Of a stretch of 64,000 nt of DNA, positions 7,871 to 17,090 are shown piece after piece. Every line of letters starts with the position of its first letter. The stretch's first letter is position 1. Source of the DNA: Competibacter sp963695105 (GTDB lineage: Bacteria; Pseudomonadota; Gammaproteobacteria; Competibacterales; Competibacteraceae). The stretch is taken from contig CAVOGC010000019.1 of the NCBI GenBank assembly GCA_963695105.1, positions 1 to 64,000 on the forward strand, given 5' to 3'. The notes under the pieces are model-generated. The model made no database searches, was not told where the DNA came from, and saw only the letters and a program-made list of their open reading frames with translations. A program made the position numbers and the translations under genes.

Positions 7871-10249
7871 GTGAAAGCAAGCGAACGATGGTTGCGGGAA
7901 TGGGTCGATCCCGCGGTGTCCAGCGCCGAACTGGCGGCGCAACTGACCATGGCCGGTCTGGAAGTGGATCGTATCGAGCCGGCTGCCCCGGCCTTCGAGC
8001 AGGTCGTGGTCGGCCGGGTGATGGACCTGGTTCCGCATCCCCAGGCCGACCGGCTGCGGGTGGCGACAGTGGACGTGGGCGGCGCGGAGCCGCTGCAAAT
8101 CGTTTGCGGCGCGCCGAATGTGGCCGTTGGCATGTGCGCGCCGACGGCGCTGGTTGGCGCGGTGCTGCCCGGCGGGCTGGCCATCGAACCAACCAGCCTG
8201 CGCGGCATCGAGTCGCGGGGCATGTTGTGTTCGGCCAAGGAGCTGGGATTGGCGGAAACGTCGGAGGGGCTGTTGCCGCTGCCGCCGGACAGCCAGCCCG
8301 GTCAGGATCTGCGCGAGCTGCTGGCGCTGGACGATGCCATTATCGAGATCGAATTGACCCCCAATCGCGGCGACTGTCTGGGCATGGAAGGCGTCGCCCG
8401 CGAGGTCGCGGCGCTCAACCGTTGCGAGTTCCGGCCCGTGCCGGCCGACGCGGTGAAACCGGTGCTGGATGCGACGTTTCCGGTGATGCTAATCGATCCG
8501 GCCGATTGTCCGCGTTATGTGGGGCGGGTCATCCGTGGCGTCGATCCCGCCGCCGAGACGCCGCTGTGGATGAAGGAGCGCTTGCGCCGGGCCGGAATCC
8601 GCGGCCTCGGGCCGCTGGTGGACGTGACCAACTACGTGATGCTGGAACTCGGCCAGCCGATGCACGCCTTCGATCTCGGACGGTTGAGCGACGGTATCGA
8701 AGTGCGCCGTGCCCGACCCGGTGAGCGGCTGGAACTGCTGAATGGGACGGTGGTGGAACCGGATGGGGAAACCCTGCTGATCACCGATCAGCGCGGCCCG
8801 CTGGCGCTGGCCGGGATCATGGGTGGCGAAATCAGTTCCTGCACCGATGCCACCCGCGACGTGTTCCTGGAAAGCGCCTTCTTTACCCCGGCCAGCATCG
8901 CCGGTCGCGCCCGCCGCTACGGCCTGCAAACCGATTCGTCCTACCGCTTCGAGCGCGGCGTCGACCCGCGGTTGCAGCGCCGCGCCGCCGAACGGGCCAC
9001 CCGGTTGTTGCTGGATATCGCCGGCGGCCAGCCGGGACCGGTTGTCGAGGCGGTGGCGCCCGAATTCCTGCCGGCGGAGCCGGCCATCCGACTGCGGCCG
9101 GAACGGGTCCGCCTGCTGCTGGGCCTGGATATTCCCGCCGCCGAGGTCGAGGACATCCTTCGACGGTTGGGCATGGCGGTGGCGATTGAGGTGGATCACT
9201 GGCTGGTCGCTCCGCCCAGCAGTCGCTTCGATATTCGTCTGGAGGTGGATCTGATCGAGGAAATCGCCCGGATGCACGGCTATGACCGGCTGCCGGGCAA
9301 CCGACCCCTGACCCGCTTGGAGATGCCGCCGCAGCCGGAACGGCAGGTCGCGCTGGCGCGGTTTAAGGAGGCGCTGGTGCAGCGCGGCTTTCAGGAGGCG
9401 ATCACCTACAGTTTTGTCGATCCGACGTTCCAGGCCGTGCTCGACCCGGCACGGCGGCCGCTGGCGCTGACCAATCCGATTTCCGCCGACTTGGCGGCGA
9501 TGCGCACCAGCCTGTGGCCCGGTCTGTTCAAGGCGTTGATCCACAACCAGAAGCGCCAGCAACCACGGGTACGGTTGTTCGAGCACGGCCTGACGTTTGT
9601 TCCGGCCAACGACGGTCTGCGGCAGGAGCCGTATCTCGGTGGGGTGCTGGCGGGCGCCGCTCTGCCGGAACAGTGGGGATTACCGGAGCGGGCGGCGGAT
9701 TTTTTCGACCTCAAGGGCGATGTCGAGGCGCTGCTGGCGCTGACCGGCGAGCCGGAAGCGTTCGCCTTCGTGGCGGCCGCTCACCCGGCGTTGCATCCGG
9801 GCCAGTGCGCGCGGATCGATCGGGCCGGTGTGGCGGTCGGCTGGCTGGGTGCGCTGCACCCGCGGGTGGCGCGGGAACTGGATGTGGAGGGCGATGCCTT
9901 CGTATTCGAACTGGCGCTTGCGGGGTTGCAAGCGGCGCGAGTGCCGACATTTCACGAGCTGTCCCGCTTTCCGGCCAGCCGCCGCGATATCGCGATTGTG
10001 GTGGATGAGGCGGTCGCGGCCCGGACCATTCAGGACCGCATACGCCGGTGTGGCGGCGAATTGTTGCGCGATGTCCGGCTTTTTGACGTTTATCGGGGCG
10101 CGGGAATTCCAGAAGGTCAGAAAAGTTTGGCTTTGGGATTGATTTTACAGGATTTCTCGCGCAATCTTACCGACAGTGTGGTCGAGGAGACCGTATCCGG
10201 CATCATCGCTGGACTGGCGGAACAGTTTGGCGCAACGCTTAGGGTTTAG
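7871..10249 (+). CDS. pheT: Phenylalanine--tRNA ligase beta subunit
   Basis: A 792-residue beta subunit (E. coli 795), starting at GTG 7871. It has the tRNA-binding OB domain early on (VVVGRVMDLVPHPQADRLRV, about residues 39-58). The B3/B4 editing region includes ELTPNRGDCLGMEGVAREVAAL. The B5 and core-like domains follow, and the C-terminal anticodon-binding domain includes FPASRRDIAIVVD and GIPEGQKSLALGL. It stops three bases before ihfA, so the three genes are almost certainly co-translated. Confidence 0.96.
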   Translation: MKASERWLREWVDPAVSSAELAAQLTMAGLEVDRIEPAAPAFEQVVVGRVMDLVPHPQADRLRVATVDVGGAEPLQIVCGAPNVAVGMCAPTALVGAVLPGGLAIEPTSLRGIESRGMLCSAKELGLAETSEGLLPLPPDSQPGQDLRELLALDDAIIEIELTPNRGDCLGMEGVAREVAALNRCEFRPVPADAVKPVLDATFPVMLIDPADCPRYVGRVIRGVDPAAETPLWMKERLRRAGIRGLGPLVDVTNYVMLELGQPMHAFDLGRLSDGIEVRRARPGERLELLNGTVVEPDGETLLITDQRGPLALAGIMGGEISSCTDATRDVFLESAFFTPASIAGRARRYGLQTDSSYRFERGVDPRLQRRAAERATRLLLDIAGGQPGPVVEAVAPEFLPAEPAIRLRPERVRLLLGLDIPAAEVEDILRRLGMAVAIEVDHWLVAPPSSRFDIRLEVDLIEEIARMHGYDRLPGNRPLTRLEMPPQPERQVALARFKEALVQRGFQEAITYSFVDPTFQAVLDPARRPLALTNPISADLAAMRTSLWPGLFKALIHNQKRQQPRVRLFEHGLTFVPANDGLRQEPYLGGVLAGAALPEQWGLPERAADFFDLKGDVEALLALTGEPEAFAFVAAAHPALHPGQCARIDRAGVAVGWLGALHPRVARELDVEGDAFVFELALAGLQAARVPTFHELSRFPASRRDIAIVVDEAVAARTIQDRIRRCGGELLRDVRLFDVYRGAGIPEGQKSLALGLILQDFSRNLTDSVVEETVSGIIAGLAEQFGATLRV

Positions 10250-10252
10250 GGC

Positions 10253-10552
10253 ATGGCACTGACAAAAGCTGATATGGCGGAACGTTTGTTCGAAGAACTG
10301 GGCATTAACAAGCGGGAGGCCAAGGATTTGGTGGAGATCTTTTTCGAGGAGATCCGTAGCGCTCTGGAGCGGGGACGGCAGGTGAAATTGTCCGGGTTTG
10401 GCAATTTCGACCTGCGCGACAAGAACCAGCGCCCGGGCCGCAATCCAAAAACGGGTGAGGAAATCCCCATCACCGCGCGTCGGGTGGTGACCTTTCGGCC
10501 CGGACAAAAGCTCAAGGCGCGCGTGGATGCTTTTAAGGGGGAAGCACAGTAG
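10253..10552 (+). CDS. ihfA: Integration host factor alpha subunit
   Basis: A 99-residue DNA-bending protein that pairs with IhfB. MALTKADMAERLFEELGINKREAKDLVE and the beta-arm region KNQRPGRNPKTGEEIPITARRVVTF are hallmark IHF-alpha sequence. Its place right after pheT is conserved in gammaproteobacteria. IHF commonly assists NarL/FNR-dependent promoters, so it could also act on the nar block in this window, but that is inference. Confidence 0.96.
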   Translation: MALTKADMAERLFEELGINKREAKDLVEIFFEEIRSALERGRQVKLSGFGNFDLRDKNQRPGRNPKTGEEIPITARRVVTFRPGQKLKARVDAFKGEAQ

Positions 10553-10635
10553 GTCGTTCGATGATGAAGCGCTTGGCAAGCCGCGCGGATTGAATTAACA
10601 TTGCCCACCCTCGCGGCAGGCGATCCGCCGCGGAC

Positions 10636-10713
<78 letters not shown>

Positions 10714-10720
10714 TAAAAAC

Positions 10721-10757
10721 AACGGCTTGACATCATAATGTCAAGCCGTTGTTTTTT
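10721..10757 (+). terminator. Rho-independent terminator after tRNA-Pro
   Basis: A perfect 13-bp stem, AACGGCTTGACAT and ATGTCAAGCCGTT (10721-10750), has a 4-nt loop and is followed by GTTTTTT. It would end the translation operon/tRNA transcript. Confidence 0.92.
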
Positions 10758-10859
10758 GGTTTTCCAAAGCCGAATTTTGCCCTACACGGTGGGCAATGCT
10801 AAAAGGTGACCTGCCACCATCGTCAAGACTCCAGCCCTTTTCCCCTTGGCGCCGCGCAC

Positions 10860-11176
10860 AGCACAATCATCGGAATGTCATGGAGTTTGCGCAGCTTGTT
10901 ACGGGTCTCGTGGCGGGGGGCGGCCGGGTCGGCAAAAGACGGACGGGGGTCGAGTAACAATTGCTCTGGGCGTCAAGGCCATGGAATGGATATGGCCGGA
11001 TAGGTTCCATGCGTGGTATAAACGCGGCCTGCCTTGGTGACGAAAACCCATGACTCGAGACGACTTGCGGTTTTTCCTGGACACGCGAACGCCCACCCCG
11101 GTCCCTTCCAAAATCTCATAACGGTCGGTTTGGGGCTTCGGGCGTTTTGGACAAAGCGGTTGGTGAGTTTCATCAT
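10860..11176 (-). pseudogene. Relic of tyrosine recombinase (integrase) N-terminus
   Basis: Read on the minus strand from ATGATG at 11171-11176, the pieces MKLTNRFVQNARSPKP, TVMRFWKG, TGVGVRVSRKNRKS, VMGFRHQGR and VYTTHGTYPAIS line up in order across three frames. This is the pattern of the DUF4102 arm-binding domain at the start of P4-type integrases. At least two frameshifts separate them, and only a poor match continues toward 10860 (FADPAAPRHETRNKLRKLHD). The catalytic domain is absent. It sits between tRNA-Pro and fba, so I infer a decayed island integrase. The rest of the 10758-11293 gap shows no other gene. Confidence 0.6.
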
Positions 11177-11293
11177 TACCCTCAAGCGCGATTCTGGTGA
11201 CCCAGGCAAACCCGGTCTATACTAAGGCTCGGAATCATCTCTGAATCAACCGTAGTCTCCAATACAACTTATTGCTATATAAGAGGAATTTTT

Positions 11294-12364
11294 ATGGCGC
11301 AGCTCAAACCCGGTGTCGTTTCTGGTAAAGACTACCTTACCCTTGTAGCTGCCGCGAAGGCGGGCGGTTACGCGCTGCCGGCGGTTAACGTCGCCAGCAG
11401 CAGCACGATCAACGCAGTGCTGGAAGCCGCGGCGAAAAACAACGCTGACGTCATCATCCAGCTTTCCAACGGCGGCGCGCAGTTCTACGCGGGCCAGGGC
11501 ATGAAAGACGGTTTCAAGGCCAAGGTGCTGGGCGCGGTATCGGCGGCCTACCATGTGCATTTGCTGGCCGAGCACTACGGGGTTTGCGTGGTGTTGCACA
11601 CCGACCATGCCAACAAGGGCCTGATTCCCTGGGTTGAAGCGCTGCTGGATCACGGCGAGACGTATTTCAAGCAGCACGGCAAGCCGCTGTTCAGTTCGCA
11701 CATGCTGGATCTTTCCGAAGACCCGATGGAGTTCAATCTCGGCGAGTGCGCACGCATCCTGAAGCGCATGGCCCCGCTGGACATGAGTCTGGAAATCGAA
11801 CTCGGCGTCACCGGTGGCGAAGAAGACGGCATTGGCGGCGAGCTCGACGAAAGCGCTGACAATTCCCATCTTTACACTCAGCCGGAAGATGTGTTACAGG
11901 CCTACGAGCAACTGTCGCCCATCGGTCATTTCTCGGTCGCCGCGTCCTTCGGCAACGTGCATGGGGTGTACAAGCCCGGCAACGTCCAACTGCGCCCGGA
12001 AATCCTCAAGAACTCGCAGGCACTGATTGAGAAGCAGCGCGGCACCGCTCCGAAGCCGCTGAATCTGGTGTTCCACGGCGGCTCCGGTTCGGAGAAGGCA
12101 AAGATTACCGAGGCGGTCGGTTACGGGGTGTTCAAGATGAACATCGACACCGATCTGCAATTTGCCTACTCGGAAGCGATTGGCAAGTTCGTCAGCGAGA
12201 ACCCCAAGGCGTTCCTGTATCAGATCGACCCGGAAACCGACAAGCCCTACAAGAAGTTCTACGACCCGCGCAAGTATCTGCGTCTGGCGGAGCAGAACAT
12301 GGTGGCGCGGCTGAACGAGGCGTTCGCCGACCTCGGTTCCAAGGGCAAGTCGCTGGCGGCATGA
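11294..12364 (+). CDS. fba: Class II fructose-bisphosphate aldolase
   Basis: Cleaves fructose 1,6-bisphosphate to dihydroxyacetone phosphate and glyceraldehyde 3-phosphate, and runs in reverse in gluconeogenesis. The length is 356 residues. The metal-binding LHTDHANKG (about residues 107-115), LEIELGVTGGEEDGIGG with the catalytic loop, and VFHGGSGS and KMNIDTDLQFAY with the phosphate-binding region mark it as class II, long type (FbaA). AAGAGGAA lies eight bases before the ATG. It is flanked upstream by the recombinase relic and downstream by its own terminator, so it is probably monocistronic. Confidence 0.96.
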   Translation: MAQLKPGVVSGKDYLTLVAAAKAGGYALPAVNVASSSTINAVLEAAAKNNADVIIQLSNGGAQFYAGQGMKDGFKAKVLGAVSAAYHVHLLAEHYGVCVVLHTDHANKGLIPWVEALLDHGETYFKQHGKPLFSSHMLDLSEDPMEFNLGECARILKRMAPLDMSLEIELGVTGGEEDGIGGELDESADNSHLYTQPEDVLQAYEQLSPIGHFSVAASFGNVHGVYKPGNVQLRPEILKNSQALIEKQRGTAPKPLNLVFHGGSGSEKAKITEAVGYGVFKMNIDTDLQFAYSEAIGKFVSENPKAFLYQIDPETDKPYKKFYDPRKYLRLAEQNMVARLNEAFADLGSKGKSLAA

Positions 12365-12410
12365 GAACCGCCGCCGGTTAGTTGCTGATTACTGGCCGTT
12401 AAGTACGGCA

Positions 12411-12440
12411 AAAGCCTGTCGAGTTTTCGACAGGCTTTTT
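12411..12440 (+). terminator. Terminator after fba, usable in both directions
   Basis: The stem AGCCTGTCGA/TCGACAGGCT has a GTTT loop, a run of five T's on the plus strand and four T's on the minus strand. It would serve fba and possibly the short minus-strand reading frame at 12461-12538. Confidence 0.88.
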
Positions 12441-12460
12441 GTTTTATCTGGGGATCTGCT

Positions 12461-12538
12461 TCAGAAGATGTGGGTGTTCAGGCTGACCAGCACCGATACG
12501 ACGGTCAGCAGCACGGCCAAACACATGCCGAGTAGCAT
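12461..12538 (-). other. Possible small hydrophobic peptide or gene remnant
   Basis: A 25-codon minus-strand frame, MLLGMCLAVLLTVVSVLVSL plus NTHIF, would form one membrane helix. A TAG directly precedes its ATG, and the same frame is open upstream for about 49 codons (RIIEPAILGQSIALKKTTEV, then WVGGHWRGWNPGNR). This looks like a small membrane-protein gene split by a stop. No Shine-Dalgarno is visible. The surrounding 12365-12773 gap holds only this and the fba terminator. Low confidence. Confidence 0.25.
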
Positions 12539-12773
12539 CTATTGGTGTGTTGGCGAGGACCGATTCCCGGGATTCCAGCCGCGCCAGTGCCCGCCAACCC
12601 AAACTTCAGTGGTTTTTTTGAGGGCGATGGACTGGCCCAGGATTGCTGGTTCGATGATGCGCGGATGGAAGGGAGCGATTGGCGCTCATCGACTCGCGGC
12701 TTCAGGGCATGGATGACTTAAGCTGCCGTCCCCTATAAAATCCAGTCCCTCTTACCATGCCCGGAGCCGCATC

Positions 12774-13873
12774 GTGCAGGAACTCAATCCTTACTTTCAT
12801 CAGATTCAAGACCTCCAGGGGCGCTGTGCGTCTCTGAGGGGGTATCTTTGACTTCGAGACCAGACGCGAGCGCTTGGACGAGGTCAACCGGGAACTGCAA
12901 GAGTCCAATGTTTGGAACAATCCCGAGCGGGCACAGACCTTGGGTAAGGAACGCGCCCAACTGGAAGCCGTGGTAAACCGGCTGGAGAGCCTCGACCGGG
13001 GTCTGAACGAAGTTGCTGAATTACTGACGCTGGCCGGCGAAGAGGGTGACGAGACGGCGGTAGTCGCGGTGGTGCGCGATCTGGACGGTTACGACCGAGT
13101 CGTCGCCGACCTGGAATTCCAGCGGATGTTTTCCGGCGAGTTGGATGCCAGCAACGCCTTCCTCGACGTTCAGGCCGGTTCCGGTGGCACCGAGGCCCAG
13201 GATTGGGCGGAGATGCTGCTGCGGATGTACTTGCGCTGGGGCGAGCGGCGCGGTTTCAAGACCGAACTGCTGGAGAGTGTCGCCGGGGGAAGTGGCGGGG
13301 ATCAAGAGCGCCAGTATTGGCTTCGAGGGCAGCTACGCCTTTGGCTGGCTGCGGACCGAGACCGGTGTGCATCGGCTGGTGCGCAAGTCGCCGTTCGATT
13401 CCGGCAACCGCCGCCACACCTCGTTCGCGGCGGTGTTCGTATCGCCGGAAATCGACGACAGTATCGAGGTGGAAATCAATCCGGCCGACTTGCGCGTCGA
13501 TGTCTACCGTGCCTCCGGGGCCGGCGGCCAGCACGTCAACCGTACCGAGTCGGCGGTGCGCATCACTCACCTGCCGACCAATACCGTTGTGCAATGCCAG
13601 AACGACCGCTCTCAGCACAAGAACCGCTCCACCGCCATGAAGCAACTCAAGGCCAAGTTGTACGAGCTGGAGCTGCAAAAGCGCAATGCTCAGGCCCAGG
13701 TGGTGGAAGACAGCAAATCCGACATCGGCTGGGGTAGTCAGATCCGTTCCTACGTGTTGGATCAATCACGCATCAAGGATCTGCGTACCGGTGTCGAAAC
13801 CGGCAACACCCAGGCAGTGCTGGATGGCGACCTGGATGCATTCATCGAGGCCAGCCTGAAGAGTGGGCTGTAA
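12774..13873 (+). CDS. prfB: Peptide chain release factor 2, programmed +1 frameshift plus an extra indel
   Basis: RF2 releases peptides at UGA and UAA. A GTG at 12774 starts VQELNPYFHQIQDLQGRCAS, and codon 26 is the in-frame TGA of the autoregulatory +1 frameshift site. A second, abnormal shift occurs at the G5 run 13285-13289: one G too many turns the expected AGEVAGIKS into GGSGGDQER. Past it the correct frame resumes with YGWLRTE-like sequence (FGWLRTETGVHRLVRKSPFD), the GGQ loop (RASGAGGQHVNRTESAVRI) and the usual C-terminus. Corrected length is 365 residues, identical to E. coli. The second shift is likely a base-call error. lysS follows after 34 bp, a conserved pairing. Confidence 0.93.
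12839..12852 (+). promoter_or_regulatory. prfB programmed +1 frameshift site
   Basis: AGGGGGTATCTTTGAC contains the internal Shine-Dalgarno-like AGGGGG, the slippery CTT and the UGA stop followed by C (TGA at 12849-12851). It is the classic RF2 feedback site: low RF2 favours the shift, and high RF2 terminates. Confidence 0.97.
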
Positions 13874-13907
13874 GCCGCCCATTGCCCACCAAACCGGTTT
13901 TCATCTC

Positions 13908-15422
13908 ATGTCCCTGGAATCACAGAATCCCGCACCCGAGGAACGCCTCGACGAAAACAAGCTGATCGCCCTGCGCCGCCAGAAATTGCACGAGTTGCGC
14001 CGGGTTGATAGTGCCTATCCCACCGATTTTCGTCGCGATGCATTGGCGGCGGAATTACACGCCGCCTATGGCGATAAGGAAAATACCGAGCTGGACGCCG
14101 AAGCTCGGCGGTTTCGCATCGCCGGGCGAATGCTGGCCAAACGGATCATGGGCAAGGCCAGCTTCGCGCGCCTGCGTGACCAGTCCGGCGACATTCAACT
14201 GTTTATTCAGAAAAGCGCCCTGCCGGACGGGTTGTATGAGGACTTCAAGGACTGGGATTTGGGCGACATCCTGGGCGCCGAAGGCACGGTGTTCAAGACC
14301 AAGACCGGCGAACTGTCGGTCAAGGTGGATGCGCTGCGCCTGCTGACCAAGTCGCTGCGACCTCTGCCGGAGAAGTTCCATGGCTTGGCCGATCAGGAAA
14401 CCCGCTACCGGCAGCGCTATGTGGACCTGATCATGAACGAGTCCACCCGGGCCACTTTCCGCTTGCGCTCGGCCATGATTGCCCACATCCGCGACTTTTT
14501 TAACCGGCGTGGCTTCCTTGAAGTCGAGACGCCGATGATGCAGCCGATTCCCGGCGGCGCGGCGGCGCGACCGTTCATTACCCACCACAACGCACTGGAC
14601 ATGGAACTGTACCTGCGCATCGCGCCGGAGCTATACCTGAAGCGGCTGGTGGTGGGCGGCTTCGAGCAGGTCTACGAAATCAACCGCAATTTCCGCAACG
14701 AGGGCTTGTCCACCCGCCACAATCCCGAGTTCACCATGCTGGAGTTTTATCAGGCTTACGCCGACTACCGCGACCTGATGGATTTGACCGAGGAACTGTT
14801 ACGCGGCATGGCGCAGGCGCTGCTGGGCGGCGCCACCGTTCAGTACCAGGGCGAGAGCTACGATTTTGGCCAGCCGTTCCGGCGGCTGACGGTTCGGGAA
14901 GCGGTGCTGCGCTTCAATCCGACGATCACCGCCGCCGAGTTGGACGATCTGGATGCCGCCCGGCGCATCGCCGCGGGGTTGGGTCTAAAGGTGCAAGCCG
15001 AGCACGGTTTGGGCCGGGTGCAGTTGGACATCTTCGAGCAGACCGTCGAGCATCAGTTACGCGACCCAACCTTCATCATCGCCTATCCGATCGAAGTATC
15101 GCCGCTGGCCCGGCGCAACGACGCCGACCCGAACATCACCGACCGTTTCGAATTGTTCGTGGGCGGGCGGGAAATCGCCAACGGATTTTCCGAGCTGAAC
15201 GATCCCGAGGACCAAGCGGAGCGGTTTCGCCGGCAGGCCGAGGCCAAGACCGCCGGTGACCACGAAGCCATGCACTACGATGCCGATTACATCCGGGCGC
15301 TTGAATACGGTCTGCCGCCAACAGCGGGCGAGGGTATCGGCATCGACCGGTTGGTCATGTTGTTTGCGGACGCGCCTTCGATCCGCGATGTCCTGTTGTT
15401 CCCGCACCTGCGGCCGGAGTGA
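13908..15422 (+). CDS. lysS: Lysine--tRNA ligase, class II
   Basis: A 504-residue LysRS. The ATG at 13908 is chosen (MSLESQNPAPEERLDENKLI) because LysRS proteins begin close to the ENKLIALRRQKL helix. The OB anticodon-binding domain covers about residues 60-170 (GRMLAKRIMGKASFARLRDQ). Class II motif 1 is RRGFLEVETPMM, motif 2 includes FRNEGLSTRHNPEFTMLEFY, and motif 3 is GEGIGIDRLVMLFADAPSIR near the end. It lies just after prfB and faces the radical SAM gene end-to-end with a 54-bp gap. Confidence 0.96.
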   Translation: MSLESQNPAPEERLDENKLIALRRQKLHELRRVDSAYPTDFRRDALAAELHAAYGDKENTELDAEARRFRIAGRMLAKRIMGKASFARLRDQSGDIQLFIQKSALPDGLYEDFKDWDLGDILGAEGTVFKTKTGELSVKVDALRLLTKSLRPLPEKFHGLADQETRYRQRYVDLIMNESTRATFRLRSAMIAHIRDFFNRRGFLEVETPMMQPIPGGAAARPFITHHNALDMELYLRIAPELYLKRLVVGGFEQVYEINRNFRNEGLSTRHNPEFTMLEFYQAYADYRDLMDLTEELLRGMAQALLGGATVQYQGESYDFGQPFRRLTVREAVLRFNPTITAAELDDLDAARRIAAGLGLKVQAEHGLGRVQLDIFEQTVEHQLRDPTFIIAYPIEVSPLARRNDADPNITDRFELFVGGREIANGFSELNDPEDQAERFRRQAEAKTAGDHEAMHYDADYIRALEYGLPPTAGEGIGIDRLVMLFADAPSIRDVLLFPHLRPE

Positions 15423-15476
15423 TTCGCTCTGCGGCGCGGCAACCAGGCAACCCATCAATCAGCGTGCATCGCCATG

Positions 15477-17006
15477 TTATCCACCGGGCCGCTGGTGTCG
15501 CGCCTGTCGGGCGGGCACGGTGGTTGTGGAAATTTTGCCGCTCCCGTCGCTGGCTGAAAACCGCTCTGGCCGCAGGAACGCGGGGCAGCCTTTCGCGCCG
15601 CTTGCTTGGTAATCCGCCGCCAGCGCCGCCCGCGCGGCCGGTTCGTCGGCGCCCAGCACTTTGACCAGTCCCTGGTATAGCCAATCGAACAGCCGTTCCA
15701 GCGCGAACCGATGGGTTTGTCCGGTGGTGGCAAACAGCCAGTCGCTCAAGGTCAGGAACCGGCCGAACGGCTCATCGCCCAGCAGCAGTGGGCGGGTTTG
15801 CGGGAACCGCCCGGAGTTGCCGATCAAATCCCAGTAGCGGGCAAAGCGCTCCAGCCGTCGCATCGTTGCGAAATTCAGGGTCGCCGAACACAGCAGGTTG
15901 TAGGGCGGATGCGGGTTGTAGCGGCAGTCGAAGCTTTCGGTGTGACGGTGGATCGGCGCGCCGCGCAGTCGCTTGAGCACGCCGACCTGGATTTCGTGCG
16001 GATCGAGTGCCGCCAACTGGTTGAAGCCGGCGGCGAAGCTGGCCAGATCCTCGCCCGGCAGGCCGGCGATCAGGTCGGCGTGCAGGTAGGCGTGAGTGCT
16101 CCGGCGCAGCCAGACAAGGTTTTCCACGGTGTTGCGATTGTCCTGCTTGCGGCTGATCAACGCCTGTACGGCGGGGTTGAAGGTCTGAACCCCGATTTCG
16201 AATTGCAGCGATCCGGGCGGGAAACGCGCGATCCGGGTCTTAAGCGGTTCCGGCAGGTGGTCGGGAATGAGTTCGAAGTGCAGGAACAGCCGTTCGTCCA
16301 ACCGTTCCAGGAAAAAATCCAGAATCCGGGCGCAGGTCTTGACACTCAGATTGAAGGTGCGGTCCACGAATTTGAAATGGCGCACGCCGCGTTGATGAAG
16401 AGTTTGCAGTTCGGCCAGGAACGGCTCCAGCGGGAACGGCCAGGCGGTCTTGTCCAGCGCCGACAGGCAGAACTCGCACTTGAACGGGCAGCCGCGCGAA
16501 GCCTCGACGTAGATCAACCGGCGGGCGATGTCCTCGTCGGTGTAGAGCCGGTACGGCGGCCGCAGGCGATCCAGCGGTGGAGGTTCGGCGGCGATGATCT
16601 TTTCGGTCGGTGGGTTTCCCGCATGAAGCCGCCGGCACAGTTGCGCGAACGCCAGGTCCCCCGGGCCGGTGATCAGATAGTCGGCCAGTTCGATGATCGG
16701 TTGCCGGTCCCACTCATAACTCACCTCCGGGCCGCCGAGCACCACGATCAGATCCGGCCGCACTTGCTTAAGCAGGGCGACCACCTGGGTGGTTTCCACC
16801 ACGTTCCAGATATAGACGCCAAAACCGACGAGGCGCGGCTGTTCGGCCAGCAGCGCCTCGGTGATGTCCAACGGCCGCTGGGTGATGATGAATTCACGGA
16901 TGGCGGCGTCGGTCTGCAACTCGCCCAGGTTGGCCAACAGGTAGCGCAGCCCGAGCGAGGCATGGAAGTAGCGGGCGTTCAGGGTCGAGAGCAGGATGGC
17001 GGGCAT
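15477..17006 (-). CDS. B12-binding-type radical SAM protein (DUF4080-like)
   Basis: A 509-residue protein. An N-terminal cobalamin-binding-like Rossmann domain covers about residues 1-130 (VVLGGPEVSYEW near 88-99). The radical SAM core has the 4Fe-4S motif CPFKCEFC, with C173, C177 and C180 in CxxxCxxC spacing. TIM-barrel strands follow (FEIGVQTFNPAV), and the C-terminal region resembles DUF4080. These proteins generate 5'-deoxyadenosyl radicals, and many B12-type members act as methylases or in ring chemistry. The substrate is not evident from the neighbours. The last 25 residues are low-complexity and may be poorly conserved. Confidence 0.85.
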   Translation of the reverse strand: MPAILLSTLNARYFHASLGLRYLLANLGELQTDAAIREFIITQRPLDITEALLAEQPRLVGFGVYIWNVVETTQVVALLKQVRPDLIVVLGGPEVSYEWDRQPIIELADYLITGPGDLAFAQLCRRLHAGNPPTEKIIAAEPPPLDRLRPPYRLYTDEDIARRLIYVEASRGCPFKCEFCLSALDKTAWPFPLEPFLAELQTLHQRGVRHFKFVDRTFNLSVKTCARILDFFLERLDERLFLHFELIPDHLPEPLKTRIARFPPGSLQFEIGVQTFNPAVQALISRKQDNRNTVENLVWLRRSTHAYLHADLIAGLPGEDLASFAAGFNQLAALDPHEIQVGVLKRLRGAPIHRHTESFDCRYNPHPPYNLLCSATLNFATMRRLERFARYWDLIGNSGRFPQTRPLLLGDEPFGRFLTLSDWLFATTGQTHRFALERLFDWLYQGLVKVLGADEPAARAALAADYQASGAKGCPAFLRPERFSASDGSGKISTTTVPARQARHQRPGG

Positions 17007-17090
17007 GAGCGATTGGACGGTAACGGTTTCATTGATGTTCGGGCCGGAAAGCGATGTTTCGTCACTTCCACGCGAGCTGGCGGCCCACCG

